The notes: generated by a model from the sequence alone, not told the origin. Shown: positions 47,691 through 57,810, numbered from the stretch's first letter. The stretch: DNA of 64,000 bases from an uncultured Gammaproteobacteria bacterium (GCA_913060975.1 CAJXVC010000001.1:186001-250000); one strand, 5' to 3'. Made by a program: numbers and translations.

Positions 47691-49430
47691 CTACATGCGT
47701 TCGAGAGTTTCGATACCGAGCAGATTGAGCCCTTGTTGCAGTGTCTCTGCAGTCAGCGCCGCCAACGCCAAACGTGACTGCTGTACGTCTGGTTCCGCTT
47801 TGAGAATTGGGCAGGATTCGTAAAAGCGCATAAATGTGCCGGACAATTCGAACAAATAGTTACACAGCTGATTGGGGAAACAGTCTTCGCCAACGGCTCT
47901 GACAATTTCAGCCAGCTGCAGGGTTTTGATTAATAGCTGGCGTTCTTCAGGGGCGTCCAGCGCGACAATACACAAGCTTGTGTGTTCGGCGTTTTGCTTG
48001 CGCAAGACGCTCTTAATACGTGCATAGGCATAGAGCAAGTAGGGGGCCGTATTGCCTTCGAAGCTCAACATGGTCGACCAGTCAAAAATGTAGTCGCTAG
48101 TGCGGTTCTTCGACAGATCCGCATACTTGACTGCACCGATGCCAACTACCTGGGCAATGCTCTTGCGAGCTTCTTCGTCAAGATCCGGATTCTTTTCTGT
48201 CACCAGATCGAATGCGCGACGCACGGCTTCATCAAGCAGCTCGTCGAGTTTAACGGTGTCGCCAGAACGCGTTTTGAATGGACGGCCACTTTTATCCATC
48301 ATGGTGCCGTAGGCGATGTGTTCCAGTGACAGAGATTCTCTGGCCATCTCGGCAGCCTTGGCAACGGCAAAAACTTGTTGAAAGTGCAGCGACTGTCTGG
48401 CGTCAACAACATAGAGGGAACGCTGGGCTGCGAATTGCTCGGATCGCATTTTGATGGCTGCCAGGTCAGTAGTGGCATAAAGATAGCCGCCATCCGATTT
48501 TTGGATGATGACTGGCAGAGGCTCGCCTTCCTTGCCAACAAATTCCGGCAAGAACACACACAGCGCGCCTTCGGATTCACTAAGCAGACCTTTGCTGCGC
48601 AGTTCATCCACAATAGGTGCCAGGTCGTCGTTGTAACGACTCTCGGCGTCGAGATCGTCTCTGGTCAGAGTGATCTTGAGTTTGTTATAGACAGCTTCAC
48701 AGTGGCTGAGAGACTCATCGATAAACTGTTCCCAGGCCTTTACGTATTCAGGGTCGCCACTTTGCAGATGTACAACACTCTTGCGCGCGGTGGTAGCGAA
48801 TTCCGGGTCAGCATCAAAGCGCTCTTTTGCGGCACGATAAAACGTCTCAAGGTCTTTCAATTGCGATGGTTTGTCATCGGCAGAATCGCGCAGTTCACGC
48901 ATATAGGTAATCAACATGCCGAACTGGGTACCCCAGTCACCGACATGATTTTGGCGAATGATGTTGTGACCGAGCTTTTCAAACACGCGTACCAGGCTGT
49001 CGCCGATAATGGTGCCGCGCAAATGTCCGACGTGCATTTCCTTGGCCAGGTTGGGCGAGGAGTAGTCCACCACAATGGTCTGCGGAGTGTCGATCACGCC
49101 GATTAACTCATCGGGGTCAGACAAGGCAGTATTAGCCCGTCGCAGCAACGCGCTATTGGCCAGATGGATATTGATAAAACCGGGGCCGGCGATTTCGAAT
49201 TTGTCGATCAGCTCATGCTGCCTGGCTTGCAATACAGCAACAACTTCCTGGGCGAGTTCCCTTGGATTACGTTTGGCTTGCTTGGCTACTGCCATGACAC
49301 CATTGGCCTGATAATCGCCAAATTCTGGTCGTGAAGCGGTTATAACGTGTCCCTGCAGGTTGTTCTGCCCGGTGACTTCAGTGAGGCACTGGCTAACCAG
49401 TGTGTTCAGTGTCTGCTTTATAGTATCCAA
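47691..49430 (-). CDS. argS: Arginine-tRNA ligase
   Basis: ArgS charges tRNA-Arg. The 579-residue class I synthetase has the N-terminal Add-1 domain, the HIGH-like segment SSPNLAKEMHVGHLRGTIIG, a KMSKS-less form (TMMDKSGRPFKTRSGDTVKL, as in most bacterial ArgRS) and a C-terminal DALR anticodon domain ending LGIETLERM. It is divergent from rluC. Confidence 0.98.
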   Translation of the reverse strand: MDTIKQTLNTLVSQCLTEVTGQNNLQGHVITASRPEFGDYQANGVMAVAKQAKRNPRELAQEVVAVLQARQHELIDKFEIAGPGFINIHLANSALLRRANTALSDPDELIGVIDTPQTIVVDYSSPNLAKEMHVGHLRGTIIGDSLVRVFEKLGHNIIRQNHVGDWGTQFGMLITYMRELRDSADDKPSQLKDLETFYRAAKERFDADPEFATTARKSVVHLQSGDPEYVKAWEQFIDESLSHCEAVYNKLKITLTRDDLDAESRYNDDLAPIVDELRSKGLLSESEGALCVFLPEFVGKEGEPLPVIIQKSDGGYLYATTDLAAIKMRSEQFAAQRSLYVVDARQSLHFQQVFAVAKAAEMARESLSLEHIAYGTMMDKSGRPFKTRSGDTVKLDELLDEAVRRAFDLVTEKNPDLDEEARKSIAQVVGIGAVKYADLSKNRTSDYIFDWSTMLSFEGNTAPYLLYAYARIKSVLRKQNAEHTSLCIVALDAPEERQLLIKTLQLAEIVRAVGEDCFPNQLCNYLFELSGTFMRFYESCPILKAEPDVQQSRLALAALTAETLQQGLNLLGIETLERM

Positions 49431-49576
49431 GGTATTTAATATCCGGGGTGTATTCTGTTTGCTCTGATTCGCTGTCTGAAACGGGTTTAAGCCACTTCAG
49501 GGGGTGTAAAAAAGGAGGGGATTGTACACCAATAAGGCTTTGGCGTTTGTTGTAGAATGCCGTTTTTTCTGAGGAA

Positions 49577-50551
49577 ATGCTCATCAAGCTCGTAGCTAAC
49601 AGTGACAAGGTCCAGTTCATCGAAGTAACTGAGCTCCATGACGGCCAGCGTCTGGATAACTACCTGATGCGCTCACTCAAGGGCGTACCGCGTTCGCGCG
49701 TCTATCGCCTGATCCGCAAAGGCGAGGTGCGAGTTAATAAAAAGCGCTGTAAGCCTGAGCAGCGCCTCGAACCCGGGGATACTATCCGTATACCGCCTTT
49801 TTTTGGTGTTGAACCAGCCGCGCCAGGCATGATCACCGAAGGATTGAAGCAACTCCTGATCAAAAGTGTGATCTGGGAGGAAGAGGGGGCGCTGGCGCTG
49901 AACAAGCCCGAAGGGCTGGCAGTGCATGGTGGCACAGGAATCCGTCTTGGCCTGGTGGAGGCACTGCGCCAGATTCGTGCGGAGTGGCAGCATGCCGAGC
50001 TGGTACACCGCCTGGACAGGGATACTTCAGGCGTCTTGTTAGTGGCTAAAAACCCTAAATATTTAAAGGACTTACAGGAACAATTTAAAGCTAGAACTGT
50101 AAAAAAGCAGTATCTGGCGTTAGTGCATGGCGCCTGGCCTGCAGAGATAACCGAGGTGAATGCACCGCTACGTAAAAATGAAGTCGCCGGTGGTGAGCGA
50201 GTGGTGAAGATTGACTCGGATGGCAAGCCCGCCAGAACCCAATTTCAGGTGCTGGAACGTTTTGCCCATGCCAGCCTTATCGCGGCCCACCCGGAAACCG
50301 GTCGCACTCATCAGATCCGTGTGCATTGCCTGAGCGCTGGTTGCCCGATTGTCGGGGACCACAAATACATCCATAGTGCGCATGAAGGCAGTGACACTGC
50401 GCTCAACAAGGCTAAATCCGTGTGTCTGCACGCGGCCAAACTGGACTTCAGGGCGGGTGAGAATGGCCCTTCAATGAGTCTTGAAGCGCCGTTGGGAGGC
50501 CGCTTTTTGAGCCTTCTCGAGCAGTTACGGGGCAATGCCGAAATACCCTAG
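49577..50551 (+). CDS. rluC: 23S rRNA pseudouridine synthase (RluC-type)
   Basis: RluC makes pseudouridines 955, 2504 and 2580 of 23S rRNA. The 324-residue product has an N-terminal S4 RNA-binding domain (about 20-75, GEVRVNKKRCKPEQRLEPGD) and the RluA-type catalytic domain with Asp147 in HRLDRDTSGVLL, plus GRTHQIRVH. The N-terminus matches RluC better than RluD. In pseudomonads rne lies divergently upstream; here argS does. Confidence 0.93.
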   Translation: MLIKLVANSDKVQFIEVTELHDGQRLDNYLMRSLKGVPRSRVYRLIRKGEVRVNKKRCKPEQRLEPGDTIRIPPFFGVEPAAPGMITEGLKQLLIKSVIWEEEGALALNKPEGLAVHGGTGIRLGLVEALRQIRAEWQHAELVHRLDRDTSGVLLVAKNPKYLKDLQEQFKARTVKKQYLALVHGAWPAEITEVNAPLRKNEVAGGERVVKIDSDGKPARTQFQVLERFAHASLIAAHPETGRTHQIRVHCLSAGCPIVGDHKYIHSAHEGSDTALNKAKSVCLHAAKLDFRAGENGPSMSLEAPLGGRFLSLLEQLRGNAEIP

Positions 50552-50629
50552 TTAAGTTGCTGATTTCAGCTGGATTATTGTCACTTAAACTTTGACAGCC
50601 GGGGGCTGGACGCCTATTATTGCGCGCCT

Positions 50630-51163
50630 ATGTCAGGCAGCACTGTCCCAGCCTATGTTGACACCCGCAAGGTGTTCCAACAGGACGCTAAAATCAGCGG
50701 AAATGTCGCTCTGGATCGATTGCCACGTTTTCGGGATTTACTGGCGGATGAACAGGCTGATATCCAGATTGATCTGGATTTTGTGCTGAACAGTGCTGGT
50801 CGAAAATTGATCAGCGGCCATCTCCGAGCTGAAGTCGATGTGCAATGCCAGCGCTGTCTGGAAGCTGTGCGCATCACGCTGGATGATGAGGTCAGACTGG
50901 CTCTGGTCAGGGATGAGGCGGAAGCCGGCAGGCTTGAAGAAGACCTGGATCCCTGGTTGAGTGAAGATTACAAGCTGGATTTGGCGCAACTCGTGGAAGA
51001 GCAGTTAATACTGTGTATGCCCATTGTGAGTTACCACGCCGACGCCAGTTGTCAGAACGCATTGGGTTATCAAATTCCTGCTGAACCGGTCGATACAGAG
51101 CCGGAGGGCGAGGTAGCTGAAAACCCCTTTGCAGTTCTTGAAAAGCTTAAGAAAAAAGATTGA
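50630..51163 (+). CDS. yceD: YceD (DUF177) family protein
   Basis: The 177-residue protein has the DUF177 signature CQRCLEAV (about 80-87) and a later SYHADASCQNALGY. YceD lies next to rpmF almost universally and has been linked to 23S rRNA accumulation in E. coli and plants; its biochemistry is unclear. It precedes rpmF by 43 bases. Confidence 0.92.
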   Translation: MSGSTVPAYVDTRKVFQQDAKISGNVALDRLPRFRDLLADEQADIQIDLDFVLNSAGRKLISGHLRAEVDVQCQRCLEAVRITLDDEVRLALVRDEAEAGRLEEDLDPWLSEDYKLDLAQLVEEQLILCMPIVSYHADASCQNALGYQIPAEPVDTEPEGEVAENPFAVLEKLKKKD

Positions 51164-51206
51164 ACTAACTGAAATTAAAGAATTTATTTAGTATTGGAGG
51201 CCAGTC

Positions 51207-51386
51207 ATGGCAGTTCAAAAAAGTAAAGTATCGCGTTCCAAGCGCAACATGCGTCGCGGTCATGATTCCCTGAGTGGGCCTACTTTGTCAGTTGATAAGA
51301 CGACTGGTGAGGTTCACCGTCGCCATCACATCACGGCTGACGGCTTCTACAAAGGCAAGAAAGTTCTGGATCTCGGCGAAGACTAA
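51207..51386 (+). CDS. rpmF: 50S ribosomal protein L32
   Basis: The 59-residue protein [20 protein letters not shown] continues with [20 protein letters not shown] and [18 protein letters not shown]. It matches the cysteine-free proteobacterial L32. A strong GGAGG lies nine bases before the ATG. The gene sits between yceD and plsX, its usual place. Confidence 0.98.
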   Translation: MAVQKSKVSRSKRNMRRGHDSLSGPTLSVDKTTGEVHRRHHITADGFYKGKKVLDLGED

Positions 51387-51389
51387 GGT

Positions 51390-52403
51390 TTGTCGTCTCT
51401 CAAGCGCATAGCAATCGATGCTATGGGCGGTGAAGGAGGGGCGGCTTTGACAGTACCTGCAGCCCTGCAGGCGTTGTCGCAAGACCCAAGTCTGTCCCTC
51501 ACACTGGTTGGCAATCAGCAAGAAATTCAGCCCATGCTGCAAGCGGTGCCCGCAATGGCCTCGCGGTGCAGCATTGTGCATGCGCAAAGCCTGGTAACGG
51601 ACGCCGATGAGCCTCGCAATGTGTTGCGTGCGGGCCGCGACAGCTCCATGTACAAGGCCGTTGAGCTGGTACAGCAAGGCGAAGTAGAGGCGATGGTCAG
51701 TGCGGGCAACACCGGCGCACTGCTCATGATAGGCCGTCACTTGCTGAAGACGATCCCTGGCATTCAAAAGCCCGCGATTGTCGCTACTATCCCGGGAGCG
51801 GCTCGACAGAGCTATTTGCTTGATGTTGGTGCAAACCCCGAATGTACGGCACAGCAGTTGTTTGAATTTGCGGTGATGGGCTCGGTATTGGCCGAGTCGC
51901 TCAGTGGCAATGCCGCGCGAGTCGGTTTGCTGAACATTGGCTCCGAGCAATACAAAGGCACTGCTGCAGTCCGCGAAACAGCAGCGCGCCTGGAACGCTG
52001 CCATAGCATGGATTACATGGGGTTTGTGGAAGCCAACGACCTGTTTGAAGGCGATGTCGATGTCGTGGTCTGTGATGGCTTTGTTGGCAATGTGACTATC
52101 AAATCCAGCGCTGGAGTGGCCAATGTGGTTAAGCGACTGCTCGATGAGCAGCTGGCACGCATCCATGCCAGTGGTGATATGGCAATCAGCGTCGAGCTGG
52201 TGGATAGCCTGACAGCGCAAATCAATCCGCAACGCTTCAATGGCGCGAGTTTGCTGGGTTTGCAGGGCAGTATTGTCAAGAGTCATGGCAATGCCACCGC
52301 TGAAGGCTTTTGTTACGCCATCCGCCAGGCTGTCAAAGAGATCGAGCGGGAAGTCCCGACATTGATTGCCACGAAAGTTGCTGCCATTATGGCGGCAGCC
52401 TGA
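51390..52403 (+). CDS. plsX: Phosphate acyltransferase PlsX
   Basis: PlsX makes acyl-phosphate from acyl-ACP for phospholipid synthesis. The 337-residue product begins KRIAIDAMGGEGGAALTVPA and contains SAGNTGALL, LLDVGANPECTA and DGFVGNVTIKSSAG. The start is TTG at 51390, three bases after the rpmF stop; this gives the right family N-terminus and suggests coupling to rpmF. The next gene is fabD, not fabH. Confidence 0.96.
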   Translation: MSSLKRIAIDAMGGEGGAALTVPAALQALSQDPSLSLTLVGNQQEIQPMLQAVPAMASRCSIVHAQSLVTDADEPRNVLRAGRDSSMYKAVELVQQGEVEAMVSAGNTGALLMIGRHLLKTIPGIQKPAIVATIPGAARQSYLLDVGANPECTAQQLFEFAVMGSVLAESLSGNAARVGLLNIGSEQYKGTAAVRETAARLERCHSMDYMGFVEANDLFEGDVDVVVCDGFVGNVTIKSSAGVANVVKRLLDEQLARIHASGDMAISVELVDSLTAQINPQRFNGASLLGLQGSIVKSHGNATAEGFCYAIRQAVKEIEREVPTLIATKVAAIMAAA

Positions 52404-52516
52404 CAGCTAACTGATAGCTGATATTAGAAATAAACAATAAAATCAAAATGATAGCGATGCTATCTTATTTAAAATATAAGCACTAACGCAGAGTTTGAGT
52501 GAAGTTGAGATAGCCC
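52404..52516 (+). promoter_or_regulatory. AT-rich spacer before fabD
   Basis: This 113-base gap is far richer in A and T than its surroundings. It contains GATAGC/GCTATC (52453-52467) and a near-palindromic CTTAT-N7-ATAAG (52465-52481). It occupies the place where fabH lies in E. coli. It may hold a promoter or regulator site for fabD, but no certain -35/-10 pair was found. Confidence 0.4.
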
Positions 52517-53455
52517 ATGAGTAAATTTGGATTCGTCTTTCCCGGTCAGGGATCACAAAAGCTGGGAATGCTGTCAGAGCTGGCTGGTGAGTACCCAATC
52601 GTCGAACAGACCTTTGCCGACGCGTCCGCTGTGCTGGGACAGGATCTGTGGGAAATTGCCCAGCATGACAGCGGTAACATCCTCGATCAGACCCAAATCA
52701 CCCAACCAGTTCTACTGACAGCGTCCTATGCGATTTGGCAACTATGGCAACAGCTGGGCGGACCGGCACCTGCTTTACTGGCCGGTCATAGTCTTGGCGA
52801 GTATTCCGCACTGGTTTGCGCAGGCGCTCTTCAGTTTCAGGATGCCGTACGTATCGTGCATGCCCGCGGTCAATTCATGCAGTCAGCTGTGCCGTCAGGC
52901 ACAGGCAAAATGGCAGCGATTGTCGGTTTGGAGAATCAACAGATTAATGAAATCTGTGATGAGGCCGAAGAGCAACAGACAGTATCAGCAGCGAATTTCA
53001 ACTCACCGGGGCAAACAGTCATTGCCGGTAATGCCGAAGCTGTGGACCGGGCTATTGCGCTCTGCAAGGAAGCCGGTGCAAAACGGGCCTTGCCATTGAA
53101 TGTCAGCGTGCCTTCACATTGTGAGTTGATGCGCCCAGCCGCCAAGCAATTGTCTGACATGCTCGATTCGGTCGCTTTCAATGCGCCACAAATTGGCGTA
53201 GTACAGAATGTGAACGCTGAGATAGCTACGGATCCTCAGCAGATCAAAGCGAATTTGATCAAACAGTTATATGCGCCGGTGCTCTGGGTGGATTGTGTGC
53301 AAGTCATGCACAAGGCCGGTCTGGACAAGATTGTAGAGTGCGGCCCTGGTCGCGTACTGTGCGGGCTGATCAAGCGCATAGAGTCAGCACTGCAATGCTG
53401 CGGTAGCGATGATTTGGGCGCGCTGGAAAGTGCCCGCGCTGAAGTAACCGGTTAA
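52517..53455 (+). CDS. fabD: Malonyl-CoA:ACP transacylase
   Basis: FabD loads malonyl onto ACP for fatty-acid synthesis. The 312-residue product has the FPGQGSQ motif (8-14), the nucleophile Ser92 in GHSLGEYSALV, and the active-site region with SVPSHCELM. It is followed by fabG after 44 bases. Confidence 0.97.
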   Translation: MSKFGFVFPGQGSQKLGMLSELAGEYPIVEQTFADASAVLGQDLWEIAQHDSGNILDQTQITQPVLLTASYAIWQLWQQLGGPAPALLAGHSLGEYSALVCAGALQFQDAVRIVHARGQFMQSAVPSGTGKMAAIVGLENQQINEICDEAEEQQTVSAANFNSPGQTVIAGNAEAVDRAIALCKEAGAKRALPLNVSVPSHCELMRPAAKQLSDMLDSVAFNAPQIGVVQNVNAEIATDPQQIKANLIKQLYAPVLWVDCVQVMHKAGLDKIVECGPGRVLCGLIKRIESALQCCGSDDLGALESARAEVTG

Positions 53456-53499
53456 ACCGGCAGCAAGTCAAGAATATCAGAGTACAGGTAGAGACAGAC

Positions 53500-54243
53500 A
53501 TGACGCAGACAAGCAAAATAGCGCTGGTGACAGGTGCCAGTCGCGGCATCGGCCGAGCCATCGCCCTGGCGTTGGGCCAGCAAGGTTTTATCGTGGCCGG
53601 CACGGCTACTACTGATGATGGGGCGCAACGAATCAGCGATTATTTGGCTGAGCATAAGATTAGCGGGCAGGGATTTGCGGCAAACGTGAGTGATGATGAC
53701 TCTGTTGCACAACTTTTAACTGCCGTGAGTGAACAATTGGGCGCGCCGGTTGTCGTAGTGAATAACGCCGGTGTCACCCGCGATAACTTGCTTATGCGCA
53801 TGAAGTCGGAAGAATGGGATGCGGTGATAAACACCAATCTGACGTCCATATATCGCTTGTGCAAAGGCGCGGTGAAAACCATGACCAAGGCACGCTGGGG
53901 CCGCATCATTAACATCAGCTCAGTAGTGGGCTCGTCTGGCAACGCCGGACAGACCAACTACTCGGCATCGAAAGCCGGTATAGAGGGTTTTACCCGCTCA
54001 CTGGCTCAGGAAATCGGTTCACGCGGCATCACCGTTAATGCAGTGGCGCCCGGTTTTATCGATACTGACATGACCCGGGAGTTGCCAGAAGCGCAAACCC
54101 AGGCACTGTTGGCCCAGATCCCTTTGGGGCGTCTGGGGCAGCCAGAAGAAATCGCGTCTGTAGTGGCTTTTCTGGCCTCAGAGCAGGGCGGTTATATCAC
54201 TGGAGAGACAGTCCACGTAAACGGTGGCATGTACATGGCATAA
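53500..54243 (+). CDS. fabG: 3-oxoacyl-ACP reductase
   Basis: FabG is the NADPH-dependent ketoreductase of fatty-acid elongation. The 247-residue short-chain dehydrogenase has VTGASRGIGRAIA for NADP, NNAGVTRDNLL, and the catalytic serine near 141, Tyr154 and Lys158 (NYSASKAG). It is clearly FabG by position and motif set. Confidence 0.97.
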   Translation: MTQTSKIALVTGASRGIGRAIALALGQQGFIVAGTATTDDGAQRISDYLAEHKISGQGFAANVSDDDSVAQLLTAVSEQLGAPVVVVNNAGVTRDNLLMRMKSEEWDAVINTNLTSIYRLCKGAVKTMTKARWGRIINISSVVGSSGNAGQTNYSASKAGIEGFTRSLAQEIGSRGITVNAVAPGFIDTDMTRELPEAQTQALLAQIPLGRLGQPEEIASVVAFLASEQGGYITGETVHVNGGMYMA

Positions 54244-54446
54244 GCGCGAGTATTGACTTCGCGTCGGCGTCAGCAGCTTGTAAATCAGGAAGCTGACAAA
54301 CTGGGGTAATTTAAGCATTACAACGTAATCAAATAGAGGTAAACTTGCGTCTCTGAATTACACGGTGGTCTGGCTGCGACGCGACCGTGACAGAGAGGCT
54401 CTCTAAAAAGCCTTTAGAAACATAGTACTAGGAGCTAATAACAGAT

Positions 54447-54680
54447 ATGAGTAGCATTGAAGAGCGCGTAAAAAAGATCGTTTGCGAACAACTGGGTGTT
54501 AAGGAAGACGAGGTCAAACCCTCCGCTTCCTTTGTGGAAGATTTAGGCGCTGATTCTTTAGATACCGTCGAATTGGTCATGGCTTTGGAAGAGGAATTCG
54601 AAACTGAAATTCCTGACGAAGAAGCAGAGAAAATTACAACAGTGCAGCTTGCTGTTGATTACATCAACCAAAACCTGTAA
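54447..54680 (+). CDS. acpP: Acyl carrier protein
   Basis: The 77-residue acidic ACP has the phosphopantetheine-bearing Ser37 in [17 protein letters not shown]. The 203-base gap before it probably holds its own promoter; I see short inverted repeats (ATTAC/GTAAT near 54318 and AGAGA/TCTCT near 54395) but no certain promoter. A terminator-like hairpin after it should keep its mRNA more abundant than fabF. Confidence 0.99.
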   Translation: MSSIEERVKKIVCEQLGVKEDEVKPSASFVEDLGADSLDTVELVMALEEEFETEIPDEEAEKITTVQLAVDYINQNL

Positions 54681-54704
54681 ATCCCAAATCAATGCTAGGT
54701 TCCG

Positions 54705-54738
54705 AAGCTACTCCAGGTGACTGGAGTAGCTTTTGTTT
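54705..54738 (+). terminator. Terminator/attenuator between acpP and fabF
   Basis: A perfect 12-bp stem AAGCTACTCCAG/CTGGAGTAGCTT with the loop GTGA ends in TTTGTTT. fabF starts 35 bases later without an obvious strong promoter, so partial readthrough is likely. Confidence 0.88.
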
Positions 54739-54772
54739 ATATGGCTGACAGCATTTCAGCGGGAGCGTATTT

Positions 54773-56014
54773 GTGAAAAAGCGTCGAGTAGTCGTCACTG
54801 GTTTGGGACTTCTTACTCCGTTAGGCAATGATGTAGCCACTTCGTGGGACGGCCTGAAGAACGGTAAGAGCGGTATTGATACGATCTCCCATTTCGATGT
54901 GAGTGAGTTCAGCACCCAATTCGGTGGTTCTTTAAAGAATTTCGATTGTACTGATTACATGGAACGGAAGGATGCCCGCCGCATGGATGTTTTCATGCAG
55001 TTGGGAATCGCTGCCGGCGTGCAAGCAGTGCAGGATTCGGGATTGGAAGACAGTACCTTTGATGCCGATCGAGCCGGTGTAGCCATTGGTTCCGGTATTG
55101 GTGGTATTACGTCGATTGAAGACACGACACTGCAAATTCGCAAAAGCGGTCCTCGCAAAGTTTCCCCCTTTTTCGTACCCGGTTCGATCATCAATATGAT
55201 CGCTGGCAACCTGTCGATTCGCTTTGGCCTGAAAGGGCCCAACATAGCAGTCACGACTGCCTGTACAACCGGCACACACAATATTGGCCTGGCCGCGAAC
55301 ATGATCATGAATGATCAAGCCGATGTCATGGTCGCCGGCGGTGCCGAATCTGCCACGTCACCGGTAGGCCTGGGTGGCTTCTGCGCGGCGCGAGCCTTAT
55401 CTACTCGCAATGATGATCCACAGAAAGCAAGCCGACCCTGGGATCGGGACCGCGACGGTTTTGTGCTGAGCGACGGTGCCGGAATCCTGGTTCTCGAAGA
55501 GCTGGAGCATGCCAAGCAACGCGGCGCGACTATTTACGCTGAGTTGGTCGGTTTTGGTATGAGCGGCGATGCGTATCACATGACTTCGCCGCCAGCAGGT
55601 GGTGCGGGAGCGGCGCTATGCATGAAGAATGCCTTGCGCAGTGCGCAGATGGACGCCAGTCGGGTCGACTATGTGAATGCTCATGGTACATCGACCAGAG
55701 CTGGCGATATTGCCGAAACCGATGCCATCAAGTCGGTCTTTGGCGACCATGCCAAATCATTGTCTGTCAGTTCCAGTAAATCCATGATTGGTCACTTGCT
55801 CGGTGCCTCTGGCTCTGTAGAAGCCATAATCTGTGTGCTTACTCTCAAGGATCAGGTTATTACTCCCACGATCAATCTGGATAATCCTGACGAAGGTTGT
55901 GATTTGGACTATGTGCCGCACACGGCTCGCGAGCAGGAAATCAACGTCGCGTTGAGCAATTCGTTTGGCTTTGGCGGCACCAACGGCAGTTTGATATTCA
56001 CGCGCTTTAACTAG
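54773..56014 (+). CDS. fabF: 3-oxoacyl-ACP synthase II
   Basis: FabF is the elongating condensing enzyme (KAS II). The 413-residue product has the nucleophile Cys164 in [12 protein letters not shown] and the catalytic histidines in [11 protein letters not shown] and [10 protein letters not shown]. It starts at GTG ([17 protein letters not shown]). No pabC separates it from mltG. Confidence 0.97.
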   Translation: MKKRRVVVTGLGLLTPLGNDVATSWDGLKNGKSGIDTISHFDVSEFSTQFGGSLKNFDCTDYMERKDARRMDVFMQLGIAAGVQAVQDSGLEDSTFDADRAGVAIGSGIGGITSIEDTTLQIRKSGPRKVSPFFVPGSIINMIAGNLSIRFGLKGPNIAVTTACTTGTHNIGLAANMIMNDQADVMVAGGAESATSPVGLGGFCAARALSTRNDDPQKASRPWDRDRDGFVLSDGAGILVLEELEHAKQRGATIYAELVGFGMSGDAYHMTSPPAGGAGAALCMKNALRSAQMDASRVDYVNAHGTSTRAGDIAETDAIKSVFGDHAKSLSVSSSKSMIGHLLGASGSVEAIICVLTLKDQVITPTINLDNPDEGCDLDYVPHTAREQEINVALSNSFGFGGTNGSLIFTRFN

Positions 56015-56122
56015 TTCACATTCGCCCTACAGACACGTGCAGCTGCTGGCTAAAGTGCTAGAATCCGAGCCACTGGCCGGGCAATCTGCGACCAGCACAG
56101 ACCGGAGTCAGACAGGGTAGCG

Positions 56123-57163
56123 ATGCAATTTCTGCGCGATTTACTAGCACGACTGAGCTTGCCAGTTCGCCTGATTCTGGGCGCTGCCGTTATCTTCGTC
56201 TTGCTCATCATCGCCGCCTTTATCACCCTCCGACCGCTTTACCAGCCCGTGGATTCCCTGCGCACGCCAGTTCGCTATACAGTCACTGCAGGCAGTTCGC
56301 TGGTCGCAGTCGCCGATCAGCTCGAACAACAAGACATAATTCCTTCAAGTTTCCTGTTTTCGCTGCTGGCGCGTTGGCAAGGCGTGAGCGCTGCAATCCG
56401 CGCCGGCGAATATGAGTTCCTGCCGGGTTACTCACCCAATGACATACTCGCCAAAATGGTCTCCGGGGAGAGTGTTCAATATCGTCTTACCCTGGTAGAG
56501 GGTTGGACTTTTCGCGACGCACTGGATGCCATTTGGCGAGCAGAAAAAATCAATGCCACACTGCGCGGACAATCATTAGCCACTATTGCACAAGACATGG
56601 CCATTGACCGGGATAATCCCGAGGGGCTGTTGTTTCCTGACACGTATTTTTATACGACCGGCACAACAGATCTGGAAATTCTGCGGCGCGCACATCAGCG
56701 GCTGCAATTGGTACTGACTGACAGTTGGGACAAACGACTGGGCGCATTGCCTTACAATGACAGTTATGAAGCACTGATCATGGCTTCTATTATCGAAAAA
56801 GAATCTTCAGTGGGCAGCGAGCGCGGACATATTGCTGGCGTATTTATTCGCCGCTTGGAACTTGGCATGCGCTTGCAGTCTGATCCGACGGTTATCTACG
56901 GGATGGGCAGTGACTACGATGGCAATATCCGTCGCGCTGACTTGCAGACAACGACACCGTACAATACTTATCGGGTAAACGGTTTGCCGCCTACGCCTAT
57001 TGCGTTGGCTGGCGAAGAATCGATAAGAGCCGCCGTCAACCCGTTGTCTTCGGACTATTTGTATTTTGTGTCTCGCGGTGATGGCAGTCATTATTTCTCG
57101 AGCACACTCGAAGAACACAACGCCGCCGTAAATCGATTTCAACGCCAACAAGAGAGTCAGTAG
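56123..57163 (+). CDS. mltG: Endolytic murein transglycosylase MltG
   Basis: MltG cleaves nascent glycan strands and sets their length. The 346-residue protein has an N-terminal transmembrane anchor (about 16-36), a LysM-like region and the YceG domain with catalytic Glu225 in IMASIIEKES (Glu218 in E. coli), then GNIRRADLQTTTPYNTY and the C-terminal DYLYFVSRGDGSHYFS. Its TAG overlaps the GTG of tmk by one base. Confidence 0.97.
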   Translation: MQFLRDLLARLSLPVRLILGAAVIFVLLIIAAFITLRPLYQPVDSLRTPVRYTVTAGSSLVAVADQLEQQDIIPSSFLFSLLARWQGVSAAIRAGEYEFLPGYSPNDILAKMVSGESVQYRLTLVEGWTFRDALDAIWRAEKINATLRGQSLATIAQDMAIDRDNPEGLLFPDTYFYTTGTTDLEILRRAHQRLQLVLTDSWDKRLGALPYNDSYEALIMASIIEKESSVGSERGHIAGVFIRRLELGMRLQSDPTVIYGMGSDYDGNIRRADLQTTTPYNTYRVNGLPPTPIALAGEESIRAAVNPLSSDYLYFVSRGDGSHYFSSTLEEHNAAVNRFQRQQESQ

Positions 57164-57810
57164 TGAGCCAGGAAGGACGCGGAAAATTTATTACCATTGA
57201 AGGAGTCGAGGGAGTTGGTAAATCGACACAACTTGCTGCGATTCAACGACTGTTGGAAAGTCGGGGTATTGACTATCACCTGACCAGAGAGCCGGGTGGC
57301 ACACAGATTTCGGAAAGCATTCGCGAATTGATTCTCTCACTGAGCGATGAAGACGTGGATGCCAATTGCGAGCTGTTGCTTATTTTTGCCGCGCGAGCAC
57401 AGCATATCGCACAAGTCATCGAGCCCCGATTGGCAGCCGGACAATGGGTTTTGTGTGACCGATTCACCGATGCCACCTACGCCTATCAAGGTGGTGGCAG
57501 GCAGTTAGGCGTCGAGCGCATTGCTGAGTTGGAAGCTATGGTGCAGGGCGAGCTTCGCCCTGATATCACCGTGCTGCTGGATCTGGAACCGCAGATTGGC
57601 TTGGCTCGCGCCGCCCAACGTGGTGCTTTGGATCGTATCGAAAGTGAGCAGGCCGATTTTTTTACTCGCGTGCGTGATACCTACCTTGCCCTGGCGCAAC
57701 AACACGCAGAACGCTTTCTGGTTATTGATGCCAGTGCAGAACTTGTCGATGTCGAACAGGAGCTGCTTGCTCGACTTACCGACAAATTGGGGTTTACTGA
57801 CAATGAGTGA
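57163..57810 (+). CDS. tmk: Thymidylate kinase
   Basis: Tmk phosphorylates dTMP to dTDP. The 215-residue product has the P-loop EGVEGVGKST (13-22), TREPGGTQISE and DRFTDATYAYQGGGRQL. It starts at GTG overlapping the mltG stop and overlaps holB by eight bases. Confidence 0.97.
   Translation: MSQEGRGKFITIEGVEGVGKSTQLAAIQRLLESRGIDYHLTREPGGTQISESIRELILSLSDEDVDANCELLLIFAARAQHIAQVIEPRLAAGQWVLCDRFTDATYAYQGGGRQLGVERIAELEAMVQGELRPDITVLLDLEPQIGLARAAQRGALDRIESEQADFFTRVRDTYLALAQQHAERFLVIDASAELVDVEQELLARLTDKLGFTDNE

Noticed and set aside
48375..49106. 243-codon plus-strand frame inside argS
   Set aside because: It is antisense to argS with shadow-type composition and no domain.
51288..52286. 332-codon minus-strand frame over rpmF and plsX
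   Set aside because: It overlaps two certain genes on the other strand and has no family signature.
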